A stretch of 64,000 nucleotides of DNA from an uncultured Bacteroidota bacterium. Its GTDB lineage: Bacteria; Bacteroidota; Bacteroidia; Flavobacteriales; Flavobacteriaceae. Of this stretch, positions 9,469-18,020 are shown one piece after another. Location: NCBI GenBank assembly GCA_902614065.1, contig CACMJT010000001.1, forward strand, positions 241,420 to 305,419, given 5' to 3'. The notes under the pieces are model-generated. The model saw nothing but the letters and a program-made list of their open reading frames with translations, was not told where the DNA came from and did not search any database. A program made the position numbers and the translations under genes. How positions within the stretch are numbered: the stretch's first letter is position 1; each line of letters opens with the position of its first letter.

Positions 9469-10359
9469 ATGATATCAAAGTTAGGCAATTCTATAATTAT
9501 TTTTTTTAAAGGTATGTTAATGGGAATTGCTGATCTAGTGCCAGGAATTTCTGGAGGTACCATAGCCTTCATTACAGGCATCTATGAAGATTTGATTGAG
9601 GCAATAAATAACATAAATCTTAACATATTTGATGGTGGTTTAGCTAATAATTTTAAAAAAAAAAAAATTGATTTTCTTTTAATTTTATTTAGTGGAATTC
9701 TATTAAGTATTATTTCGTTCAGTAAATTTTTAGCTTATCTATTGGTTAATTTTAATAATGAGTTAAGATCGTTTTTTCTGGGTCTTGTACTGTATAGTAT
9801 AATCATACTCTATAGATCCATTGATAAAAGAAGACTACTAAATATTTCTAACCTGATTTTATTGATTTTTTCAATAATAATTAGTTTTATGATTTTCAAC
9901 TCGCCATCATTTGATCCAGCAATTACAAATTGGTATATTTTTTTATGTGGAATTATTTGTTCTTTGGCAATGATTCTTCCTGGAATATCAGGGGCTTACA
10001 TTTTAATTATACTTGGAACATATGAGTTTTTAATAAAAAAAATATCTGATTTCTCAGCAGAGTTAGACTCAATAACTACAATAGTCATATTTGGGTTTGG
10101 ATTTTTAATTGGTGTTATTATATTTTCAAGAATAATCAAATATTTATTGAAAAGTTTTAAAAAACAAACATTTGTCACTCTTATTGGATTAATAATAGGT
10201 TCACTTCCAAAAATATTACCTATCGAGGCTAATGATAGTTTAAGTTTTTTTGGAAATTTGACAGAGTTTTTTTTAAATAACCCATCATCCATATTTTTTA
10301 TTTTGATTGGAGTTTTAAGTGTCAGTCTCTTTTCTAGGTTAAAAATAAATACTCAATGA
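9469..10359 (+). CDS. DUF368 membrane protein, PopT-type polyprenyl-phosphate translocase candidate (first copy)
   Basis: Polytopic inner-membrane protein, 296 residues, with about eight hydrophobic segments. It shows the two inverted-repeat signatures of DUF368: MGIADLVPGISGGTIAFITGIYE (near 17-40) and MILPGISGAYILIILGTYE (near 168-186). Some DUF368 proteins (PopT) have been reported to recycle undecaprenyl phosphate across the membrane; applying that here is inference. The frame contains an A13 run coding for Lys residues. Its stop overlaps the start of a second DUF368 gene by four bases. Confidence 0.88.
   Translation: MISKLGNSIIIFFKGMLMGIADLVPGISGGTIAFITGIYEDLIEAINNINLNIFDGGLANNFKKKKIDFLLILFSGILLSIISFSKFLAYLLVNFNNELRSFFLGLVLYSIIILYRSIDKRRLLNISNLILLIFSIIISFMIFNSPSFDPAITNWYIFLCGIICSLAMILPGISGAYILIILGTYEFLIKKISDFSAELDSITTIVIFGFGFLIGVIIFSRIIKYLLKSFKKQTFVTLIGLIIGSLPKILPIEANDSLSFFGNLTEFFLNNPSSIFFILIGVLSVSLFSRLKINTQ
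9655..9667 (+). repeat. A13 homopolymer inside a coding region
   Basis: Thirteen consecutive adenines in the first DUF368 gene, coding for the lysines of FKKKKIDF. It is the longest coding mononucleotide run I noticed in the window and could permit slippage. Confidence 0.9.
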
Positions 10360-11306
10360 AAGATTGGAACAAATCTTTTTTTATCGAAATTTTCCTACAT
10401 GGACTTGTTATGGGAACCATTAATAAATTACCAGGAATATCAGGTGGTCTTTATGCAATTATTATTGGGTTTTATGATCATTTTATGATATCCTTAAAAA
10501 AGATTGGATTAAGAAATTTATTAAAAAATAAAAGTCCAAAAATATTCTTGTCAGAGATTAATGCATTCTTCTTGATGACAATATCATTGGGTATGATAGT
10601 CAGCTACTTTACAACATCTAAAATTCTTGATTATTTTTTACATAATTTTCAATTACAAGTTTGGGGTTGTTTTTTTGGGTTAATTCTTGGTTCAGTCTTT
10701 TTTTTAATAAGAAAAATAGATAAAATTGATATAACAAAATCATTGATTTTTTTAATGAGTTTGACTCTAGGATTGGTAATTAGTTTTGTCGATCCAATGA
10801 TTGAAAATAGAAATCTAATTTTTATATTTTTTTGTGGTTATATTAGTATTTGTGGTATTACAATTCCTGGACTTTCTGGCTCTTTTTTACTCATTATTCT
10901 TGGAAACTATAAGTTAGTTCTAATTGATTCAGTAAATAATTTTTATAACTTAATTTCAAATTATTTGATTGGGACAAACTTTACTGTTAGTGAAGTTTTA
11001 TTACACATATTAATCACTTTTTTCATAGGTTCTGTGATTGGTCTTATTAGTCTGTCAAGATTTTTAAGCTTTATTTCACAAAAATATCCCCGGCATTTAA
11101 ATTTTATGATAATTGGATTTGTTATTGGTACTTTACCAATTGTTTGGCCCTGGAACCAAGTTAAAAAATTTGAGAATGATTTGCTTATGATTGAAAACTT
11201 AAATTTGATTGATCTATATACCTCATTAATAATTTTAATAGTATTATTTTTAATGATATTTATTGAAAAATATGCCAAAAATAAAAAGATTCGGACTAAT
11301 CGGTAG
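10356..11306 (+). CDS. DUF368 membrane protein (second copy)
   Basis: Polytopic membrane protein of 316 residues, paralogous to its upstream neighbour and coupled to it by ATGA. Signatures are GTINKLPGISGGLYAIIIGFYD near 20-41 and GITIPGLSGSFLLIILGNY near 164-182. The first repeat departs from the usual PGxSGGT by having Leu in place of Thr, and the ADLVP context is INKLP. Divergence between the adjacent copies suggests either a heteromeric transporter or different lipid-phosphate substrates; both are inference. The last 35 bases overlap aroE. Confidence 0.87.
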   Translation: MKDWNKSFFIEIFLHGLVMGTINKLPGISGGLYAIIIGFYDHFMISLKKIGLRNLLKNKSPKIFLSEINAFFLMTISLGMIVSYFTTSKILDYFLHNFQLQVWGCFFGLILGSVFFLIRKIDKIDITKSLIFLMSLTLGLVISFVDPMIENRNLIFIFFCGYISICGITIPGLSGSFLLIILGNYKLVLIDSVNNFYNLISNYLIGTNFTVSEVLLHILITFFIGSVIGLISLSRFLSFISQKYPRHLNFMIIGFVIGTLPIVWPWNQVKKFENDLLMIENLNLIDLYTSLIILIVLFLMIFIEKYAKNKKIRTNR

Positions 11307-11994
11307 AGATATTGAATATTCATTTTCCAAACAATATTTTTCCATAAAATTCAAAAAGGAGAATCTGGACGGCTATCAATATATTAATTGTGATATTAAA
11401 AAAGTAGAGGACTTTAAAAAGATTAAATTAAAGGAATTTGATGGATTCAATGTAACAATTCCTTACAAAGAAAAAATTATTAATTTTCTAGATTCATTAG
11501 ATGAAAATGCAAAAAAAATTGGTGCAGTTAATACAATTAAAATTAAAGATGGAAGGCTTGTTGGCTATAACACTGATTATATTGGGTTTTTGACTTCAAT
11601 CGACGGCTTTGATTTCAAAAGGGCTGCAATTTTAGGCAGTGGTGGAGCATCTAAAGCTGTTGCTTTTGCACTAAAAAGTAGAAAAATACCATATGTAATT
11701 TTTTCTAGAAAATCAGATCCAAAATTTTTAAACTATTCTGATCAAGAAAATTATATCCCAAATTCTGATCTAATAATAAATACAACTCCGCTTGGTACTT
11801 TCCCAAATACAAATGATTTGCCACCAATAAATTTTGAATTAATATCAAATAAGAGTTTTTGCTATGACTTAATTTATAATCCTATTAAAACGAAATTTTT
11901 AATGAGGTCTGAGGAACTTGGTGCAACAATAAAAAATGGTCTGAATATGCTTGAAAACCAAGCAGAGGAAAGTTGGAAGTTATGGAACAGTTAA
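11272..11994 (+). CDS. aroE: Shikimate dehydrogenase
   Basis: NADPH-dependent reduction of 3-dehydroshikimate to shikimate, fourth step of the chorismate pathway, 240 residues. Shikimate-binding SFSK is at 17-20 in GRDIEYSFSKQYF, catalytic Lys66 in NVTIPYKE, Asn87 in GAVNTI and catalytic Asp102 in YNTDYIGF. The Rossmann loop is GSGGASKA at 122-129. The C-terminal GLNMLENQAEESWKLW is the family's closing helix. The start is set at 11272 (MPKIKRFGLIG), which matches the family's N-terminus better than a longer frame from 11263. It overlaps the DUF368 gene by 35 bases, so it is cotranscribed. Confidence 0.96.
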   Translation: MPKIKRFGLIGRDIEYSFSKQYFSIKFKKENLDGYQYINCDIKKVEDFKKIKLKEFDGFNVTIPYKEKIINFLDSLDENAKKIGAVNTIKIKDGRLVGYNTDYIGFLTSIDGFDFKRAAILGSGGASKAVAFALKSRKIPYVIFSRKSDPKFLNYSDQENYIPNSDLIINTTPLGTFPNTNDLPPINFELISNKSFCYDLIYNPIKTKFLMRSEELGATIKNGLNMLENQAEESWKLWNS

Positions 11995-12033
11995 TAAAAT
12001 ATTATTAACTTAAAGAAATTTTACTTTCTATAG

Positions 12034-13443
12034 ATGAAGAATTTAAAAAGGAAAAAATTTATAGATTTTAGAGAAAATTTTCAAAAAAAAACAAAACTAA
12101 TTGAAGATTTAAAAGTTCTAATTTCAAGCGATTTAAATTTAAAAGAGAAAGAAGATATATTCAATAGCATAAGAAGGAAATGGATTACTTTTGGAAAAGT
12201 TCCAAGTCACTTAGCATTTAACCTAAATAATTCTTACCACCACCAAGTAAAACTTTATTATGATTTAGTCTATCTTGATAGAAATTATAAAGAAAAAGAT
12301 TTGGATAAAAACTTATTAGAGAAGAAAGAATTAATAGTGAAAATTAAAAAATTAAATGATTATAGCAATAAGATTAAAAGCTACAAAGACTCTCTAAAAA
12401 TAATTAAAAGATGGAATTTTTTGACTGGGCCGACACGGCAAAATTATGAGAGAAAATTAAATGATGAATTTGATCAATATGTTAAAAAAATTAAAGATTC
12501 AAAAAGAGAGTACTTAAATAATAAAGAAAAGTACGTAGATACATTTATTGAAAGTAAAAAAAGTCTAGCAAAAGAAATGGAATCAATAAACGAGCAAAAT
12601 TGTAGTGATAAAACATCCTGGATAAAAAAAATTAGGGCGTTTGAATCATTAAAACAAAAATTTATTGATATTGGTCCAGTTGATCATCAAGAAAACGATG
12701 AGTTATGGATAAACTTTAAAAAAATAAATAAGAGTTTTTTGCAAGAAAAAAACTCATTTTTTAAGAATTTAAAAAAAGAATATTCTGCTAACATCAAAAA
12801 TCAAATCGAATTGATCAATGCCTTAAAAGATATACAAAATAAAGAGAAATTAATCAAACACACAGAGTTACAAGAATTAAAGAAAAAGTTTAATAGCATA
12901 GAAAATGTGCCTTATAAAAAAAATAAAGAGAACAGAAAAATTTTCTTTGAATTATTAGATCATTGTTACGAAAAGATTGGAGAAAACATTTCCAATAAAA
13001 AGATGATTGAAAAAAAGAATTCTGAAAAAATTAAAGGGATAATTAATGAAATTAAACAGAATCTTTCAAAACAAAATATTGATGATGAAATTCAAAAACT
13101 TTCGAACATCGAAGTATCAATACCAATTAAGCAATTAAATGAGCTTTCGGTTTTTTTAAGCAAAAAATTTAAAGATGAGGGTCATGTTCAATCAGATATT
13201 GATAAGAATATTTCAAAAATAAAATCTAGTTTGATGTCTGATGAGGAAAAAAGCTTGGCAAAAATGAAAATAAAGAAAAAAATTGATGAGATAAAAAAGC
13301 AAATTGGTCAACTTGAGAATAATCTAACATTTATAAAATCAGAAAAATCTGACAATTCAATTTTTAATAACGTTCACAATCAGATAGAAAAATTTAATCA
13401 GGATTTAATTTTACAAAAGAAAAAATTAAGTCATTTCATTTGA
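12034..13443 (+). CDS. DUF349 repeat protein
   Basis: Basic, coiled-coil-rich cytoplasmic protein of 469 residues. Several degenerate DUF349 units can be read by their Trp/Gly-Pro landmarks: RRKWITFGKVP (48-57), IKRWNFLTGPTRQNYE, KQKFIDIGPVDHQENDELW and a last one around IENVPYKKNKENRKIF. The family occurs throughout Bacteroidota and some other phyla without a settled biochemical role. It follows aroE after 39 bases, and its 3' end overlaps convergent mazG by 18 bases. Confidence 0.82.
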   Translation: MKNLKRKKFIDFRENFQKKTKLIEDLKVLISSDLNLKEKEDIFNSIRRKWITFGKVPSHLAFNLNNSYHHQVKLYYDLVYLDRNYKEKDLDKNLLEKKELIVKIKKLNDYSNKIKSYKDSLKIIKRWNFLTGPTRQNYERKLNDEFDQYVKKIKDSKREYLNNKEKYVDTFIESKKSLAKEMESINEQNCSDKTSWIKKIRAFESLKQKFIDIGPVDHQENDELWINFKKINKSFLQEKNSFFKNLKKEYSANIKNQIELINALKDIQNKEKLIKHTELQELKKKFNSIENVPYKKNKENRKIFFELLDHCYEKIGENISNKKMIEKKNSEKIKGIINEIKQNLSKQNIDDEIQKLSNIEVSIPIKQLNELSVFLSKKFKDEGHVQSDIDKNISKIKSSLMSDEEKSLAKMKIKKKIDEIKKQIGQLENNLTFIKSEKSDNSIFNNVHNQIEKFNQDLILQKKKLSHFI

Positions 13444-14199
13444 TTTAAATATTTCTTTAGACTCTTCCCATATTATTTCTAACTCATTCTTATCAATCTG
13501 ACTAATTTTTTGTTTTTTTCTTTTTATAATTTCTTCTAAAATCTTAAATCTACCAATAAACTTTTCAGTTGATTTTTTTAAGCTTAGTTCAGGGTCAATT
13601 TTTAAAAATCTAGAATAGTTAATTAGAGTGAAAAGGACATCACCAAATTCATCCTCAATTTTGTTTCTATTTTTATCATTCACTTCTACATTTAACTCTT
13701 TCATTTCTTCCTCTAGTTTAGATTTTACTGAATTGATTGAATTCCAATCAAATCCAACACTGGAGGCTTTGTCTTGAGCTCTTTGAGCTTTAAGAATTGT
13801 TGGCAACTTTTTAGGTATACCTGAAAGTATACTTTTTTTTGTTTTCTTCGATTTTAAATTTTCCCAATTTAATTTCACTTCTTCCTCGGTCTTAACAACT
13901 AGACCACCATAAATATGAGGATGTCTGTAAATTAATTTATCACATAAATCATTAACAACGTCCTTAAAATTAAATTTCTTTTTCTCTGATGCTATTTTAG
14001 AATAAAAAACAATGTGTAGCAACAAATCTCCCAGCTCTTCTTTGAGATTTTCAAAGTTTTCACTCTCAATTGCGTCATTTAATTCATATACTTCCTCTAT
14101 TGTCAAGTTTTTAAGACTTTGAATTGTTTGTTTTCTATCCCACGGGCATTTGGATCTTAAATCATCCATGATATTTAATAACCTTTGTAATTCTTTCAT
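13426..14199 (-). CDS. mazG: Nucleoside triphosphate pyrophosphohydrolase MazG
   Basis: House-cleaning enzyme that hydrolyses NTPs and non-canonical dNTPs to monophosphates, 257 residues with two MazG domains. The N-terminal domain has LRSKCPWDRKQTIQSL followed by the EEVYEL..AIE and EELGDLLLH metal-binding helices. The C-terminal domain repeats this as EEEMKELNVEV and EDEFGDVLFTLINYSRF. The length fits the two-domain form. It is the last gene of a ruvX-def-mazG unit (start shares one base with the def stop). Its 3' end overlaps the convergent DUF349 gene by 18 bases. Confidence 0.95.
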   Translation of the reverse strand: MKELQRLLNIMDDLRSKCPWDRKQTIQSLKNLTIEEVYELNDAIESENFENLKEELGDLLLHIVFYSKIASEKKKFNFKDVVNDLCDKLIYRHPHIYGGLVVKTEEEVKLNWENLKSKKTKKSILSGIPKKLPTILKAQRAQDKASSVGFDWNSINSVKSKLEEEMKELNVEVNDKNRNKIEDEFGDVLFTLINYSRFLKIDPELSLKKSTEKFIGRFKILEEIIKRKKQKISQIDKNELEIIWEESKEIFKSNEMT

Positions 14200-14765
14200 T
14201 ATAAAAAACTCATTTTATATTGGGTTTCGATTTTACCTTTTTTAATTCGATCTAGTTTATTTTGAATAATTTTTCTTTTAAAACTGGATATTTTATCAGT
14301 AAATAAAACTCCATTTATATGGTCATTTTCGTGTAGAATTACTCTTGCTAGTAATCCCTTAAAAATTACAGAATTATGATTGAAATTTTCATCAAGAAAT
14401 TCAACTTTGATCATATTTGGTCTTTTAATTTCAGCTCTAATATCAGGAATACTTAAGCAACCCTCATTAAAATAACATTGATCACCATCCATTTCTGTAA
14501 TCTCAGGATTTATAAATACTTTTTTGGAATTAAGTTTTTCAAAATCAGAAATCTCTTGGTCCTTAGGAAATAATGGATTTGCATCGATTATAAATATTTT
14601 TTTATTAACTCCAACCTGAGGCGCGGCCAATCCTACTCCTTCCGCATTATACATAGTTTCCCACATGTTGGAGATTAAACTTTTAATCTCCTCTGAATTT
14701 TCCTCTACTGATTTACATTTTTTTCTCAGTATTGGATGTCCATATGCCAGAATTGGTAATATCAT
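14199..14765 (-). CDS. def: Peptide deformylase
   Basis: Removes the N-formyl group from nascent proteins, 188 residues. All three metal-site motifs are intact: GVGLAAPQVG at 43-52, EGCLS at 101-105 with the metal-binding Cys103, and HENDH at 145-149 (the HExxH site with His145, Glu146 and His149). It is coupled on both sides by one-base stop/start sharing with ruvX and mazG. Confidence 0.97.
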   Translation of the reverse strand: MILPILAYGHPILRKKCKSVEENSEEIKSLISNMWETMYNAEGVGLAAPQVGVNKKIFIIDANPLFPKDQEISDFEKLNSKKVFINPEITEMDGDQCYFNEGCLSIPDIRAEIKRPNMIKVEFLDENFNHNSVIFKGLLARVILHENDHINGVLFTDKISSFKRKIIQNKLDRIKKGKIETQYKMSFL

Positions 14766-15175
14766 TAAAATTTTTTTAAAAATGACTGTAATATTATTGT
14801 AGCGCTTATTTTATCAATTAATTTTTTATTCTTTCTTTTTGTTTTTTTTAAATCAGATTTTGCAATTAAAAGTTTTGCTAAACTTGATGTGAATCTTTCA
14901 TCCTCTCTGAAAATTCCTAGTTTTGGATAATCTAGTTTAATTTTTTTTATAAATAATTTAATTTCACTTTCAAGATTAAATAAATCATTCGTGTTAGTTC
15001 TTGGTAAACCAATGACAAATTTCACAATATTCTCATTTTCAGTGATATTTTTTATGTATTGGTAAATCTCTTTATTGTCCACCGTCTCTAGTGGAAATGC
15101 GATTGATTGATCTTCATCACTAATAGCAAAACCACATCTTTTCTTTCCATAATCTATTGCTAATACCTTACTCAT
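14765..15175 (-). CDS. ruvX: YqgF/RuvX family Holliday-junction resolvase-like nuclease
   Basis: RNase H-fold protein of 136 residues, the usual length. It opens with VLAIDYGKKRCGFAIS (catalytic-type Asp8), followed by FVIGLP near 77 and DERFTSS near 96. The family (YqgF/RuvX) is implicated in pre-16S rRNA 5' maturation and Holliday-junction cleavage; which applies here is unknown. It is the first gene of the ruvX-def-mazG unit. A -7 element ends five bases upstream of the ATG. Confidence 0.92.
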   Translation of the reverse strand: MSKVLAIDYGKKRCGFAISDEDQSIAFPLETVDNKEIYQYIKNITENENIVKFVIGLPRTNTNDLFNLESEIKLFIKKIKLDYPKLGIFREDERFTSSLAKLLIAKSDLKKTKRKNKKLIDKISATIILQSFLKKF

Positions 15176-15179
15176 TTGA

Positions 15180-15187
15180 CAAAATTA
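15180..15187 (-). promoter_or_regulatory. -7 promoter element of ruvX-def-mazG, predicting a near-leaderless mRNA
   Basis: TAATTTTG on the minus strand fits TAnnTTTG. With its last G at -4, +1 falls at about 15176, one base before the A of the ATG at 15175. Confidence 0.45.
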
Positions 15188-15222
15188 AATATTTAAGTGT
15201 AAGTAATTGATTTTGTATAAAT

Positions 15223-15230
15223 TATATTTG
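15223..15230 (+). promoter_or_regulatory. -7 promoter element of dapD
   Basis: TATATTTG followed by C is a full match to TAnnTTTGY. Predicted +1 is near 15234, seven bases ahead of the dapD ATG. It shares a 65-base divergent intergenic region with the ruvX promoter. Confidence 0.5.
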
Positions 15231-15240
15231 CAAAAAAAAG

Positions 15241-16047
15241 ATGAAAGAACTCATTGACATTGTTTGGAATAATAGGGACCTTTTGAAAGAAAAAAAATAT
15301 TCAGATGCGGTTAAATCCACACTTGAAAAATTAAACAAAGGAGAAATAAAAGTTGCAGAAAAAATTGATAGTAAATGGATTGTAAATGAGTGGGTTAAAA
15401 AGGCTGTAATTTTATTTTTTCCTTTGATGGAGATGAAAACCATCGAGTTAGGCCCATTTGAATTTCATGATAAAATTAAACTTAAAACCAACTACAAAAA
15501 ACAAGGAGTTCGAGTCGTTCCTCACGCAATCGCAAGATATGGGTCTTTTATTCACAAAGGTGTTGTCTTGATGCCAAGCTATGTGAATATTGGGTCAAAT
15601 ATTGGATCAGGTACTATGATTGATACATGGGCTACAGTTGGAAGTTGTGCTCAAATTGGTAAAAATGTACATGTTAGTGGAGGAGTTGGAATCGGCGGTG
15701 TTTTAGAACCTGTTCAAGCTGCTCCTGTTATTATTGAAGATGATGTTTTTATTGGATCAAGGTGTATCATTGTAGAGGGTGTAAGGGTTGAGAAACAAGC
15801 AGTTTTAGGTGCTAATGTTGTTTTAACAGCATCCACTAAAATTATTGATGTTTCGGAAAAAAAGCCAATATTTTATAAAGGCTACATCCCAGAAAACTCA
15901 GTTGTAATTCCGGGCTCTGTCACTAAAGATTTTAATGCAGGTCCTTACAATGTGCCATGTGCTCTCATTATTGGAAAAAGAAAAGAGAGCACTAATAAAA
16001 AAACTTCATTAAATGATGCTTTAAGAGATTATAATGTTTCTGCTTAG
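15241..16047 (+). CDS. dapD: 2,3,4,5-tetrahydropyridine-2,6-dicarboxylate N-succinyltransferase
   Basis: Adds succinyl from succinyl-CoA to tetrahydrodipicolinate in the succinylase branch of diaminopimelate/lysine synthesis, 268 residues. It has an N-terminal helical domain followed by a left-handed beta-helix of hexapeptide repeats (about 100-225: IGSNIGSGTMIDTWATVGS, IGKNVHVSGGVGIGGVLEP, IEDDVFIGSRCIIVEGV). The family's GIGGVLEP and cofactor-binding turns are intact. lysA at 23975 supplies the last step of the same pathway; dapE and dapF are not in the window. Confidence 0.97.
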   Translation: MKELIDIVWNNRDLLKEKKYSDAVKSTLEKLNKGEIKVAEKIDSKWIVNEWVKKAVILFFPLMEMKTIELGPFEFHDKIKLKTNYKKQGVRVVPHAIARYGSFIHKGVVLMPSYVNIGSNIGSGTMIDTWATVGSCAQIGKNVHVSGGVGIGGVLEPVQAAPVIIEDDVFIGSRCIIVEGVRVEKQAVLGANVVLTASTKIIDVSEKKPIFYKGYIPENSVVIPGSVTKDFNAGPYNVPCALIIGKRKESTNKKTSLNDALRDYNVSA

Positions 16048-16056
16048 TACATTAAA

Positions 16057-16596
16057 ATGGTTACAAAAAAATGTTTAAAAATATTGTCATCAGGGGGGGT
16101 TATTATTTACCCAACGGACACTGTATATGGAATAGGTTGTGATGCAACAAATTTGAGTTCAATTTCAAGAATTAATGAGATTAAAAATAGAAAACCTAAC
16201 ACACCTCTGATATGTTTGATGAACGGATTAGAAATGTTAAAAAATTATGTCACCGATTTACCTGATGTATCAAAAAAATATTTGTTAGACTCAAATGAGC
16301 CAACAACCGTAATTTTTAACAAGAGTAAGAATATAGATAGTTATCCAACTAGTATTGCTGTAAGAATTCCAAAAAATAAAATCTGTCTTCAACTCATCAA
16401 TAAACTAAAAAAACCAATTACATCAACATCAGCTAATTTTTCAGGTGAAAAAATTCCAAAATATTTTAAAGAAATTGATAAAGATTTGTTGAAACTTGTT
16501 GATTATAGTATAAATTTTGATGAAAATCAACAAAACAAAGCCTCAAGAATAGTGAGTATTGATGAGATGTCCAATGTAAAAGTAATTAGAAGTTAA
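16057..16596 (+). CDS. L-threonylcarbamoyladenylate synthase (YrdC/Sua5 domain)
   Basis: Forms threonylcarbamoyl-AMP from threonine, bicarbonate and ATP for the universal t6A37 tRNA modification. It is a single YrdC domain of 179 residues without the Sua5 C-terminal extension, hence the TsaC-type short form. Visible motifs are GVIIYPTDTVYGIGCDA near 15-31, the KxR-type basic patch INEIKNRKPNTPL near 40-52, and the STSANFSGE loop near 125-133. It lies nine bases after dapD, and its stop overlaps the tRNA nucleotidyltransferase ATG by one base. Confidence 0.93.
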   Translation: MVTKKCLKILSSGGVIIYPTDTVYGIGCDATNLSSISRINEIKNRKPNTPLICLMNGLEMLKNYVTDLPDVSKKYLLDSNEPTTVIFNKSKNIDSYPTSIAVRIPKNKICLQLINKLKKPITSTSANFSGEKIPKYFKEIDKDLLKLVDYSINFDENQQNKASRIVSIDEMSNVKVIRS

Positions 16597-18020
16597 TGGG
16601 TGTGTTAGTAAATGAAGGATTGAATGTAGAAATTATAAATTTAATTTCAAATATATCAACTAAACTAAAAACCAGAACATTCCTTGTTGGTGGATATGTC
16701 AGAGACTTGCTTCTTGGAAGAAAAAGTAAGGATATTGATGTTTTGGTAATCGGTGATGGAATATCCTTTGCTAGCGAAGTAAAAAAAAAGTTAGGTTCTA
16801 AGGCTAATTTGCAAATCTTCAAAAACTTTGGTACTGCGATGATTGCTTATAATGACCTTGAAATTGAATTTGTTGGATCAAGAAAAGATAGTTATCAAAA
16901 AAGCTCAAGAAATCCAGTGGTATCAATTGGAACTTTTGAGGATGATATTTCAAGAAGAGATTTTACAATTAATTCAATCGCAATTTCTTTAAATGAGGAC
17001 AGCAAAGGAAAAATAATTGATTTGTTTGATGGTGTCCATGACTTAAAGAAAGGCATAATTAAAACCCCAAAAGATCCCAAAATAACTTTTTATGATGATC
17101 CACTAAGAATGATGAGAGCTGTAAGATTTGCATCACAATTAAATTTTGAAATTAAAAATTCAAATATTGAAATTATAAAAAGTGAAAAAGAAAGAATTAA
17201 TATTATTTCAAAGGAAAGAATTCACGAGGAATTAAATAAAATTTTATTATCTCCAAAGCCCTCAATCGGATTTATTTTGTTGATGAAAACTGGCTTACTT
17301 GAGATAATATTGCCTGAGCTAATAAAGCTCGAGGGTATTGATGAAATTGAAGGAAAAACTCATAAAGATAACTTCTACCATACACTACAAGTTCTAGATA
17401 ATATTTGTAAAAATACAAACAACCTATGGTTGAGGTGGGTCGCACTTTTACATGATATTGGTAAACCTAAGACAAAAAGATACAACAAGAAAAAAGGATG
17501 GTCATTTCACGGACATGAATATGTTGGATCAAAAATGGTTTTTAAAATTTTTAAAAGACTTAAGCTTCCTCTAAATCATAAATTAGATTATGTGAAAAAG
17601 CTAGTGTTGTTAAGCTCTAGACCTGTTATACTTTCCTCAAGCGAGATTACTGATTCAGCAATTAGAAGATTAATTTTTGATGCTGGTGATGATATTGATG
17701 ACTTGATGACACTTTGTGAAGCAGATATAACCACAAAAAATGCTAAACTTGAAAAAAAATATTTGAATAACTTCAAGGTTGTCAGAGAAAAAATTAAAGA
17801 TGTAGAGGAAAGAGATAAAATAAGAAACTTTCAACCACCAATATCAGGTAAGTATATCATGGATTATTTTGGTATAAAACCGTGTAAGGAAATTGGTCTT
17901 ATTAAAGAAAGAATTAAAGAAGCTATTTTAAATGGTGATATTAATAATGATGTGATTCAAGCTAAAGAATTGATGATGATTGTTGGTGAGGGATTAGGAT
18001 TAAAGAAGTATGAAAAATAA
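16596..18020 (+). CDS. tRNA nucleotidyltransferase (CCA-adding/poly(A) polymerase family) with HD domain
   Basis: Class II nucleotidyltransferase of 474 residues that builds or repairs the 3' CCA of tRNAs. VGGYVRDLLLGRKSKDIDVL at 31-50 contains the GG/RD signature and the metal-binding Asp46 and Asp48. RRDFTINS at 120-127 and the YDDPLRMMRAVRFA segment near 166-179 are the next family motifs. The C-terminal HD domain has LLHDIGKPKT with His286-Asp287. CCA addition seems likely because the one tRNA gene in this window does not encode CCA. The C-terminal end overlaps the split heme A synthase by 11 bases. Confidence 0.93.
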   Translation: MGVLVNEGLNVEIINLISNISTKLKTRTFLVGGYVRDLLLGRKSKDIDVLVIGDGISFASEVKKKLGSKANLQIFKNFGTAMIAYNDLEIEFVGSRKDSYQKSSRNPVVSIGTFEDDISRRDFTINSIAISLNEDSKGKIIDLFDGVHDLKKGIIKTPKDPKITFYDDPLRMMRAVRFASQLNFEIKNSNIEIIKSEKERINIISKERIHEELNKILLSPKPSIGFILLMKTGLLEIILPELIKLEGIDEIEGKTHKDNFYHTLQVLDNICKNTNNLWLRWVALLHDIGKPKTKRYNKKKGWSFHGHEYVGSKMVFKIFKRLKLPLNHKLDYVKKLVLLSSRPVILSSSEITDSAIRRLIFDAGDDIDDLMTLCEADITTKNAKLEKKYLNNFKVVREKIKDVEERDKIRNFQPPISGKYIMDYFGIKPCKEIGLIKERIKEAILNGDINNDVIQAKELMMIVGEGLGLKKYEK

